Shown here one piece after another: positions 55,497 to 63,133 of a DNA stretch of 64,000 bases; the stretch's first letter is position 1; every line of letters begins with the position of its first letter. The notes beneath the pieces were generated by a model. It did not search any database. It was not told the origin of the DNA and saw only the letters and a program-made list of their open reading frames with translations. Both the position numbers and the translations under genes were made by a program. This DNA comes from Bacteroidetes bacterium SCGC AAA795-G10 (GTDB lineage Bacteria; Bacteroidota; Bacteroidia; Flavobacteriales; Flavobacteriaceae), in NCBI GenBank assembly GCA_003130815.1, contig QFDA01000001.1:324131-388130 (forward strand), written 5' to 3'.

Positions 55497-56391
55497 AATA
55501 TTAGCTTTTTTTGCTGCTTTTGGCGCTACAACCATTTATGGTTTGAATCATACTATAGCAAAAGTAGTTATGCCACATTATATTGGCCCCTTTGGATTTA
55601 TAATGTTAAGGGTATTTGGTGCTGGGTTTTTGTTTTGGCTTGTAAGTTTATTTATAAAAAATGAAAAAATTCATCGTGAAGATTATTTTAGAATAGCCTC
55701 AGCTGCAGTTTTGGGAATGTGCATTAATATGTTAATGTTTTTTAAAGGACTTCAGTTATCTACACCTATTAATAGTGGTGTAATTGTAACTTTAACACCA
55801 ATTATTATTTTGGTTCTTTCAGCATTTTTTTTGAAAGAAAAATTGACTACACAAAAGGTCATAGGTATTTTTTTAGGTTTTGTAGGTGCCGTAATGCTTG
55901 TTATTTATGGAAGCAATTCAAAGGTTATAAATGCGCCAAATATTTCATTTGGTAATATACTTCTTTTAATTAATGCAATTAGTTTTGGAGCATATCTTGT
56001 AATAGTTAAACCAATCACAAAAAAATACCACACAATCACACTAATGAAATGGATGTTTCTGCTTGGAATGATCTACACCTTCCCATTTACATACAATGAA
56101 TTTAGTCAGGTATCTTGGAGTGCACTCCCATTTGAGGCAATTTGGCGAATGAGTTTTGTAGTAATTGGAACCACTTTTTTAACTTACATGCTTAATGTTT
56201 ACGCTTTAAAAAAATTACCCCCAACCGTTATTGGTAGCTTGACTTACTTACAGCCACTAATAACCATAATTTATGCAGTAATTACTGGGAATGATATTTT
56301 AGATAGTGTTAAGTTTTTTGCTTGTATTTTAGTTTTTATTGGAGTTTATCTGGTTTCAAAGAAAAATTCAAAAGTTGGTCTTGAAGAATAA
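55486..56391 (+). CDS. EamA/DMT-family transporter
   Basis: A 301-residue inner-membrane transporter with ten predicted helices and two EamA halves, of the drug/metabolite transporter superfamily. The GTG start at 55486 lies in the 3' end of the preceding gene, indicating coupled translation. The ring of short charged loops and LPPTVIGSLTYLQPL in the second half are typical. Substrate unknown. Confidence 0.9.
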   Translation: MNSRILAFFAAFGATTIYGLNHTIAKVVMPHYIGPFGFIMLRVFGAGFLFWLVSLFIKNEKIHREDYFRIASAAVLGMCINMLMFFKGLQLSTPINSGVIVTLTPIIILVLSAFFLKEKLTTQKVIGIFLGFVGAVMLVIYGSNSKVINAPNISFGNILLLINAISFGAYLVIVKPITKKYHTITLMKWMFLLGMIYTFPFTYNEFSQVSWSALPFEAIWRMSFVVIGTTFLTYMLNVYALKKLPPTVIGSLTYLQPLITIIYAVITGNDILDSVKFFACILVFIGVYLVSKKNSKVGLEE

Positions 56392-56405
56392 AAATCTTTT
56401 AAAAT

Positions 56406-56885
56406 TTATTTATCTAAATTTTTAGGTTCTCTATTCCATCTTCTTGTATCCTTAGATGTAATTTCTTTGAATGAACTTGTCTTATTACTTATCTGAAATT
56501 TTTTCAAGATATCTTTGGGTAAAGAAGTAAGTTTTCTTGATTTAAGATTTATCCATCCCCCCGACATTTCACATCGTGCTAAATTTTCGCCCTTGTCATT
56601 ATAATAATTATGCTCAAATTCAAAAAAAGTACCGTCCTTACTCAAAGCCGCTAACTCAAATGAAACTTTAATTTTCTCATCTGGTAGAATTTCTTTAAAA
56701 TAGAAGAGATGTTCATTGAAAACTACAGGTCCAATAGATAACTTCATTAACGTTGAATGTGATAACCCTATATTTTTTAAAAATTTCATACGCGTATCAC
56801 TTGCAAAACTTAAAAATGAAATATTCGCAAGATGCCTATTTGCATCAAGATCATTCCACCTAATTTCAAATTCTTTTAAAAACAT
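56406..56885 (-). CDS. Acyl-CoA thioesterase, hotdog fold
   Basis: A 159-residue 4HBT-type thioesterase. The catalytic/structural segment is RWNDLDANRHLANISFLSFASD, the classical hotdog Asp motif (split here from 10 to 31), followed by FEFEHNYYNDKGENLARCEMSGGWIN. It probably cleaves acyl-CoA or acyl-ACP in the cytoplasm. It stands alone between convergent EamA and divergent azurin genes. Confidence 0.87.
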   Translation of the reverse strand: MFLKEFEIRWNDLDANRHLANISFLSFASDTRMKFLKNIGLSHSTLMKLSIGPVVFNEHLFYFKEILPDEKIKVSFELAALSKDGTFFEFEHNYYNDKGENLARCEMSGGWINLKSRKLTSLPKDILKKFQISNKTSSFKEITSKDTRRWNREPKNLDK

Positions 56886-56915
56886 AAAATCTTTTTTATA
56901 AATCTATTCTTTTTC

Positions 56916-56923
56916 TATTTTTG
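56916..56923 (+). promoter_or_regulatory. Candidate -7 box for azurin gene
   Basis: TATTTTTG matches TAnnTTTG and ends 11 nt before the ATG, leaving a leader of about 5-6 nt. No TTG at the -33 distance. Confidence 0.4.
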
Positions 56924-56934
56924 AAAAAAAAAAA

Positions 56935-57420
56935 ATGAAAAAGATTATTCACTTTTTGTTGCTGGGATTAATAATAAATGCCTGCGGTGAATCAAAACCA
57001 TCACAAAAACAAACAACTAGTAAAACTGAACAAAACTCAGAAGAAGAATTAAGCACAAACATTGTCATTAACTCTGATGATACGATGAAGTTCGATAAGA
57101 ATATATTATTGATACCAGCAGGTAAAAAAATTACTTTAACACTCAACCATAACGGTAAATTCCCAAAAGTTGGGATGGGTCATAATTTTGTGCTTTTAAA
57201 AGCTGATACTAACGTGAGTGAATTTGCTGAAAAAGCCGCCATGGCTAGAAAAACAGATTACATTCCTGAAGGAGACCAAACTATTGCTTACACGAAGCTT
57301 TTAGGAGGAGGTGAAAGTGATACAATAACCTTTGATGCGCCAAAAAAAGGGTACTATACTTTTTTATGTACGTTTCCTGGCCATTGGCAATTAATGAAAG
57401 GCAAATTAATAGTGAAATAA
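56935..57420 (+). CDS. Azurin, lipid-anchored
   Basis: A 161-residue type 1 blue copper protein. Lipoprotein signal with C17 in INAC, then a low-complexity Q/T/S/E linker to about residue 40. The copper site is H83 (MGHNFVLL), C145 and H150 in CTFPGHW, and M154. The C3-C26 disulphide of Pseudomonas azurin is missing; no mature cysteine except C145 remains. It is an electron carrier, anchored to a membrane facing the periplasm, and sits beside an exported oxidoreductase (57424-59705) that may reduce it. Confidence 0.92.
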   Translation: MKKIIHFLLLGLIINACGESKPSQKQTTSKTEQNSEEELSTNIVINSDDTMKFDKNILLIPAGKKITLTLNHNGKFPKVGMGHNFVLLKADTNVSEFAEKAAMARKTDYIPEGDQTIAYTKLLGGGESDTITFDAPKKGYYTFLCTFPGHWQLMKGKLIVK

Positions 57421-57423
57421 AAA

Positions 57424-58002
57424 TTATTGAAGGGACCAAGCTTTGCCTCCAGTTGCTTCATCAAGATCGACGCAACCCACATTTCTTCCTGGAACTGGTT
57501 GATAAGCAAGGATATTCTCACCAATATATTCATTGGTCCGAAACGCATTAATAGTTAGATTTCTTAAATCAGTGGTAAAACTAGCAGCAAATTTTTCTTC
57601 ATCACTATTAATATCTTTACTTTTTAAAAATTTGTCTAATAGTTTATCTAACTCATCAAATGTTAAATCCCTTGTTGGTTTTTGTCCAAATTTAGTTTTA
57701 GCAACATCTTTAAAAAGCTTAAGGCTCTTGTTTATATTTTCTTTCGATTTTTTGTCCCATACTGCATCAATATAATTATCTACAAATTCTGGTAGTTTAA
57801 GTTCTATAGCTCCAGGAATGTCTGTTTTTGGAATTATAATTTCCATAAGGCGAGAAATCAAATTAAAATCTTCTGCTATAAAAAAGGTTGGTTTGAAAGT
57901 TTTAGACGATTGGCATCTTTGAAATATACTAACTATCGTAGGAGTTACTATTATAGTCCCAATCCCTTGACCAATGTTTCCTAAAGCTTTTCTCCTATCC
58001 AT
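57424..58002 (-). CDS. Gluconate 2-dehydrogenase subunit 3-family protein, Tat signal
   Basis: A 192-residue small subunit from ATG 58002 (a TTG at 58008 is in frame). The N terminus MDRRKALGNIGQG carries a twin-arginine pair, and a cysteine at position 30 (FQRCQS) could be lipidated after export. The family accompanies GMC flavoenzymes such as glucoside 3-dehydrogenase and gluconate 2-dehydrogenase as a stabilising/export partner. It follows the GMC gene by 11 nt. It presumably carries the folded GMC subunit across the membrane with it. Confidence 0.88.
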   Translation of the reverse strand: MDRRKALGNIGQGIGTIIVTPTIVSIFQRCQSSKTFKPTFFIAEDFNLISRLMEIIIPKTDIPGAIELKLPEFVDNYIDAVWDKKSKENINKSLKLFKDVAKTKFGQKPTRDLTFDELDKLLDKFLKSKDINSDEEKFAASFTTDLRNLTINAFRTNEYIGENILAYQPVPGRNVGCVDLDEATGGKAWSLQ

Positions 58003-58013
58003 TTTCAATAAAT

Positions 58014-59705
58014 TTATAAATTTTTCTTATTTAACTCTTGAATTGCGTGTTTTACAGCTCTTGCAGTAAGGGCCATATATGTTAATGAAGGATTTGCATT
58101 TCCAGAAGAGGTCATACATGATCCATCTGTTACATAAACATTTTTTACCGCATGAATTTGATTATGTTTATTTAAAACAGAATTTTTAGGGTTGTCACCC
58201 ATCCTAGCTGTTCCCATTTCATGAATACCATTCCCAAAAATATATTTTTTATCATATGGTACTATTTCTTTTGCTCCAGCTGCTTCAAACATTTCAATAG
58301 CTTGTTGCATCATGTCTTTTCTCATATTGAGCTCATTTTCTTTTATCTCTGCATCAAATACTACCTTTGGTAATCCCCAACTGTCTTTATCATCCTGATC
58401 CAGATACATTTTATTTTCATGATATGGTAAAATTTCACCAAATGCTTGCATTCCAATACTCCAATCACCTGGTTTTGTGATTGATCTTTTAAAGTCTGAC
58501 CCATATCCGAGTTCTAAAGCATTCTTAGATACTCCTCCTCTGCTCGCATCTCCCTGATAACCGTATCCACGAGTATAGTTTTTTTGATTTGAGTCCCCCC
58601 CTACATTTCTAAATCGTGGAATGTAAAATCCAGCTGGTTTTCTTCCTATATAATATTTTTCTTCAATCCCCTCTATTATTGCATCTGCTCCTACTTGAAA
58701 ATGGTGATCCATAAGATTATGCCCTAATTCCCCAGAATCATTTCCCATCCCATTTGGAAAGCGTTCAGATATTGACTGCATTAATATTGATGTTGAACCA
58801 ACTGTAGATGCACAAAGAAAAATTACTTTTGCCTTGTAATCGAAAACTTCTTTTGTATTAGAATCGATTACACGGACTCCAGTTGCTTTTCTAAGATTTT
58901 TGTCATAAATAATTTCATGAACTAATGAGTTAGGCTTAAGTGTCATATTACCAGTAAGCTCTGCTGCTGGAAGGGTTGAAGAGTTACTGCTAAAATAGGC
59001 TCCATATGGACAACCCCTTCTGCATCTATTTCTGTACTGGCAACTAACTCTTCCCAAGCCAGGTTTTGTACCTTCAGTAATGTGAGCAATCCTTGCATTA
59101 GAGACTATTCTGTCATCAAATGAATTATTGACTTTTTTTTGGAGAACTTCTTCTGCACAATTAAGTTCCATAGGCTTTAAATATATCCCATTTGGAAAGT
59201 GGGGGAGGTTTTCATTTTTCCCACTAACACCGATATATCGCTCAACATAATCATACCAAGGTGCAATATCTTTATATCTAATGGGCCAATCAATTGCAAT
59301 GCCTTCTTTTAAATTAGCATTAAAATCAAAATCTGTTAATCGATAAGTATGCCTAGCCCATAGAAGGGATCTTCCACCCACGTGATAACCTCTTATCCAA
59401 TTAAAGGGCTTTTCTTCCTTGTATGGATGTTCTAGATCGTTTACAAAAAAATGTTTTGTAGATTCACTGTTTACATAATCTGTTCTACTCTGTTTTGGTT
59501 GTACCCTTTTAATTTCTTGGGTGATGACATCCCCATTTTTGTAATCCCAAGGATCGTCATTCATTGTGGTGTAATCTTCGATGTGTTTTATCATCCTTCC
59601 ACGCTCCAATACTAAGGTTTTCAATCCTTTTTCACAAAGTTCTTTGGCTGCCCAACCACCACTTATACCGGTTCCTATAACAATGGCATCAAATTCGGTT
59701 TCCAT
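58014..59705 (-). CDS. GMC-family FAD oxidoreductase
   Basis: A 563-residue glucose-methanol-choline oxidoreductase. The N terminus FDAIVIGTGISGGWAAKELCEKG binds FAD (quoted from residue 5), GRSLLWARHTYR is the substrate/FAD area, and the catalytic His region is GIHEMGTARMG with the final SGNANPSLTYMALTARA. There is no signal peptide, so export as a complex with the Tat-signal small subunit is likely. A cysteine-rich patch, CQYRNRCRRGCPYG (about 232-245), is typical of sugar-3-dehydrogenase-like members. Probable activity: oxidation of a sugar or polyol hydroxyl. Confidence 0.92.
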   Translation of the reverse strand: METEFDAIVIGTGISGGWAAKELCEKGLKTLVLERGRMIKHIEDYTTMNDDPWDYKNGDVITQEIKRVQPKQSRTDYVNSESTKHFFVNDLEHPYKEEKPFNWIRGYHVGGRSLLWARHTYRLTDFDFNANLKEGIAIDWPIRYKDIAPWYDYVERYIGVSGKNENLPHFPNGIYLKPMELNCAEEVLQKKVNNSFDDRIVSNARIAHITEGTKPGLGRVSCQYRNRCRRGCPYGAYFSSNSSTLPAAELTGNMTLKPNSLVHEIIYDKNLRKATGVRVIDSNTKEVFDYKAKVIFLCASTVGSTSILMQSISERFPNGMGNDSGELGHNLMDHHFQVGADAIIEGIEEKYYIGRKPAGFYIPRFRNVGGDSNQKNYTRGYGYQGDASRGGVSKNALELGYGSDFKRSITKPGDWSIGMQAFGEILPYHENKMYLDQDDKDSWGLPKVVFDAEIKENELNMRKDMMQQAIEMFEAAGAKEIVPYDKKYIFGNGIHEMGTARMGDNPKNSVLNKHNQIHAVKNVYVTDGSCMTSSGNANPSLTYMALTARAVKHAIQELNKKNL

Positions 59706-59737
59706 AAAAATTCAATTCGCTCAACTATCTAGTTATT

Positions 59738-59745
59738 CAAATATA
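59738..59745 (-). promoter_or_regulatory. Possible -7 box for GMC-subunit 3 operon
   Basis: The minus strand reads TATATTTG, matching TAnnTTTG, 32 nt upstream of the GMC ATG. A -33 TTG is missing, and the sequence around it is a run of AT repeats, so this is weak. Confidence 0.3.
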
Positions 59746-59823
59746 TATATTTTCTTTATTGATCATCATAAATTACATAAATTTAGGAACGAGTTACGAT
59801 AATAAATAAAACAAACAAAGTAT

Positions 59824-60783
59824 ATGAAACCAAATATTTTTACCAAAGCCACCTTATTGATTCTTTTGATTTTCAATTTTTTGTCATGCAAAAATGAAAA
59901 TAAAACTAGTAGCCCAAATCAGAAAATTTTTTTTAAGACTTCATTAGCTCAATGGTCAATACACAATTCTATTCGTGAAGATGGAGTATCTCCATATGAG
60001 TTTGCAAAAATCGCACATAATTTAGGTTTTGAAGGACTAGAATATGTAAATGATCTCTATTCAGATGTTACAGAAAGTGAAGACAAATCTTCTGCAATAA
60101 AAGAATTTGTGTCAAAGAATAATGATCTAGCTGCTAAGTACAATTTGAAAAATGTGCTTATTATGATTGACGGCGAGGGGGATTTAGCAAGCTCAAACTC
60201 TGAAGAAAGAATACAAGCTCTTGAAAATCATAAATTATGGATAGATGCTGCTAGTAAAATGAATTGTTCAGCAATTAGAATAAACTTAAAAGGAGAAAAA
60301 GAAATAGAAAGTTGGATAAAATATTCGATAGAAAGTCTTAATGCCTTAGGAGAATATGCTAAGCCTCTGAACATTAATGTGATTGTAGAAAATCACGGGG
60401 GATTATCTTCAAATGCTAGTCTTCTGATGAAAGTTATAAACCAAGTAAACTTGGAAAATTGCGGCACTTTACCAGACTTTGGTAACTTTTGTATGAGTGA
60501 GGGGTATGGATCACTTAAGGGTGATAGTTGTGAAGACCCTTATGATCCGTATTTAGGAGTCTCTGAGATGCTGCCCAGAGCATTTGGTCTGAGTGCAAAA
60601 TCTTATGAGTTTGATTCTAATGGGGATGAGACCACCTTGAACTACTATAAATTGTTATCCATTGCAAAAGATGCTGGATATTCTGGATATATTGGTGTAG
60701 AATATGAAGGTGAAAAACTTTCTGAAATAGACGGTATAATTGCAACTAAAAAATTACTAGAAAAAGTAGCTTCTAAAATTTAA
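59824..60783 (+). CDS. Sugar phosphate isomerase/epimerase-like TIM barrel, lipoprotein
   Basis: A 319-residue xylose isomerase-like TIM-barrel protein with a lipoprotein signal (NFLSC, Cys 22), so it is expected on the outside of the inner membrane. The barrel carries the acidic and His residues of the AP endonuclease-2 fold: VIVENHGGLSSN, LPDFGNFC and GVEYEGE near the end. Many such barrels in keto-sugar gene clusters isomerise or hydrolyse 3-keto-sugars. It starts the rightward operon, 3 nt from the transporter. Confidence 0.87.
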   Translation: MKPNIFTKATLLILLIFNFLSCKNENKTSSPNQKIFFKTSLAQWSIHNSIREDGVSPYEFAKIAHNLGFEGLEYVNDLYSDVTESEDKSSAIKEFVSKNNDLAAKYNLKNVLIMIDGEGDLASSNSEERIQALENHKLWIDAASKMNCSAIRINLKGEKEIESWIKYSIESLNALGEYAKPLNINVIVENHGGLSSNASLLMKVINQVNLENCGTLPDFGNFCMSEGYGSLKGDSCEDPYDPYLGVSEMLPRAFGLSAKSYEFDSNGDETTLNYYKLLSIAKDAGYSGYIGVEYEGEKLSEIDGIIATKKLLEKVASKI

Positions 60784-60785
60784 AG

Positions 60786-61997
60786 ATGACTCCTTTTAGA
60801 CGTTTCCAACTTTCATTCCTTTTTTTCCTTGAGTTTTTTATTTGGGGAGGATGGTTTGTTACTATGGGAACATTTCTTTCTCAAGAATTTAATGCTTCTG
60901 GGGGTCAGCTTGCACTAGCCTATGAGACGCAGTCTATAGGTGCTATAATTGCTCCTTTTGTAGTAGGATTAATTGCTGATCGTTATTTTGAAGCCCAAAA
61001 AATCTTGGGTATTCTTCACATTATAGGTGCGTCATTATTGTACATGGCAAGTAACTCCGTTAGTTTTTCAAATTTTTATCCTTACATTTTTATTTACATG
61101 CTTTTATATATGCCTACACTAGCTTTGTCAAATTCTGTAGCATTTCACCAAATGGAAGACCCCTCTAAACAATTTGCGTCAATAAGAGTGTTGGGAAGTG
61201 TAGGTTGGATAGTCGCAGGATTAGTAATCGGTTTTTTTGCATGGGAAGGAATGCAGACATTAAAATATTCTTTCTACATGTCTTCTGGTGCTTCTGCAAT
61301 ACTTGGGATTTACTGTTTTATGCTTCCTAATACTCCTCCAAAGTTATCTTCTAACAAAAAGTTATCTTTCCGAGAAATAATGGGTATTGACGCATTGTCT
61401 ATGTTAAAAGATAAAGGTTTTCTATTTTTCTTTATTGCATCAATACTAATTTGTGTCCCGTTAGCATTTTATTATCAACATGCTAATCAATTTTTAAATG
61501 AGCTAGGAATGAAAGCGGCTGCTTCAAAAATGATTTTAGGCCAAATATCAGAAGTGTTATTTTTACTTTTACTTCCTATTTTTATTAAAAGATATGGAAT
61601 TAAAAATGCCCTTATTGTTGGTATTTTGGCTTGGGGAATACGCTATATTTTATTTGCATATGGAAATGTAGGCACTCAAGTATGGATGTTGATTTTTGGA
61701 ATCATTCTTCATGGTGTCTGCTACGATTTCTTTTTTGTTTCAGGCCAAATATATACTGACTTTAAAGCTGGTGAAAAATTCAAAAGTACTGCCCAAGGGT
61801 TAATTACTTTGGCGACTTATGGTGTTGGAATGCTGATTGGATTTCGATTTGCAGGATGGTTAACCGACCAATACGTTACTGATTCAGGTCATTTATGGAA
61901 GAATATATGGATTCAACCTGCTATTTTTTCATTTGTTGTTTTAACTTTATTTTTAATCTTTTTTAAGAATGAAACTATTAAAATCAAAACAGTATGA
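60786..61997 (+). CDS. MFS transporter, nucleoside:H+ symporter (NupG-like)
   Basis: A 403-residue major facilitator with about twelve helices. FFIWGGWFVTMGTFL at the N terminus and FHQMEDPSKQFASIRVLGSVGWI are typical of the nucleoside:H+ symporter (NupG) family. In Bacteroidota, members of this family next to GMC/Gfo-Idh/TIM-barrel genes may move sugars or keto-sugars rather than nucleosides; this is inference. It overlaps the oxidoreductase gene by ATGA. Confidence 0.9.
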   Translation: MTPFRRFQLSFLFFLEFFIWGGWFVTMGTFLSQEFNASGGQLALAYETQSIGAIIAPFVVGLIADRYFEAQKILGILHIIGASLLYMASNSVSFSNFYPYIFIYMLLYMPTLALSNSVAFHQMEDPSKQFASIRVLGSVGWIVAGLVIGFFAWEGMQTLKYSFYMSSGASAILGIYCFMLPNTPPKLSSNKKLSFREIMGIDALSMLKDKGFLFFFIASILICVPLAFYYQHANQFLNELGMKAAASKMILGQISEVLFLLLLPIFIKRYGIKNALIVGILAWGIRYILFAYGNVGTQVWMLIFGIILHGVCYDFFFVSGQIYTDFKAGEKFKSTAQGLITLATYGVGMLIGFRFAGWLTDQYVTDSGHLWKNIWIQPAIFSFVVLTLFLIFFKNETIKIKTV

Positions 61998-63133
61998 ATA
62001 AAATTAAACTTGGAATATTAGGTGGCGGTGGTGACTCCTTAATCGGGATACTACACCGTGTTGCCTCGAATATGTATGATCGCTATAAAATAGTCGGAGG
62101 AGTTTTTAATCCTAATTATGAAGAAAATTTAAAATTTGCTGATAAGATTGGAGTCGATACAGATAGGGTCTACATTGACTTTGATACTTTTATAGAGGAA
62201 GAAATTAAAAAATCTAGCGAGGAACGTATTGAAGTAGTTTCTGTTCTTACCCCAAATTTTTTACACTTCCCGATGGCAAAAAAACTTTTGGAGAATGGTT
62301 TTCACGTTATCTGCGAAAAACCTTTAACTACATCATATAAAGAAGCAATTGAATTGGAAACACTCCAAAAAAAACATAACGCCATTTTTGCTGTTACTTA
62401 TACCTACACTGGTTATCCTATGGTACGGCACATGAAACATTTGATAGCCTCAGGTGCCCTTGGGGAGATTCAAAAAACAGATGTGCAATATTATCAAGGA
62501 TGGATAAATCCAGTCATTCATGACCCTGAAATTCGAAAGACAGTTTGGCGTCTTGATCCCGAAAAAGCTGGGATTAGCTCATGTATTGGTGATATTGGAA
62601 CCCACGCATTTCAGATGACTGAATATCTAACAGGAATGGAAGTGAAATATGTACTTTCAGATCTCAATATGCTATATGATGATAATGAATTGGATCTTGA
62701 TGGTACTATTCTTATTCGTTTTTCTGAAAAAGTAAAAGGAGTTATTCGAGCAAGTCAAATCGCTACAGGAGAAGAAAATGGACTAACTGTAGCTGTTTAT
62801 GGTAAAAAAGGTGCCTTCAAATGGGAGCAAGAAAATCCAAACATACTTTATCACATAACTGACGATGAGCCTAAGAGAATTATTAAGCCTGGACATGCAT
62901 ATGTTTCTGAAGTTGCAGCTGATGGAACAAAATTACCCGGCGGACATCCTGAGGGTATATTTGATGCTATGGGTAATATCTATAAAGGTGTTGCCAAAGC
63001 CCTAAGGGACGAAACTGCATTTGATGGAGAATATCCTACGATGAACGATGGTGTAAGGGGTATGCTATTTATTGAAAAAGTTGTTGAATCACATAAAAAT
63101 GGAAATATATGGCTAAGCTTGGAAAGGAAATGA
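61994..63133 (+). CDS. Gfo/Idh/MocA-family oxidoreductase
   Basis: A 379-residue NAD(P)-dependent oxidoreductase. The nucleotide loop is the glycine-rich GILGGGGDSLIG, and the active lysine is in CEKPLTTS (about residue 112). GISSCIGDIGTHAFQMTEY carries the catalytic His in the C-terminal barrel-like domain (quoted in part: GDIGTHAFQ). It probably acts on a keto-sugar delivered by the upstream transporter. Coupled to both neighbours by ATGA overlaps. Confidence 0.93.
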   Translation: MNKIKLGILGGGGDSLIGILHRVASNMYDRYKIVGGVFNPNYEENLKFADKIGVDTDRVYIDFDTFIEEEIKKSSEERIEVVSVLTPNFLHFPMAKKLLENGFHVICEKPLTTSYKEAIELETLQKKHNAIFAVTYTYTGYPMVRHMKHLIASGALGEIQKTDVQYYQGWINPVIHDPEIRKTVWRLDPEKAGISSCIGDIGTHAFQMTEYLTGMEVKYVLSDLNMLYDDNELDLDGTILIRFSEKVKGVIRASQIATGEENGLTVAVYGKKGAFKWEQENPNILYHITDDEPKRIIKPGHAYVSEVAADGTKLPGGHPEGIFDAMGNIYKGVAKALRDETAFDGEYPTMNDGVRGMLFIEKVVESHKNGNIWLSLERK

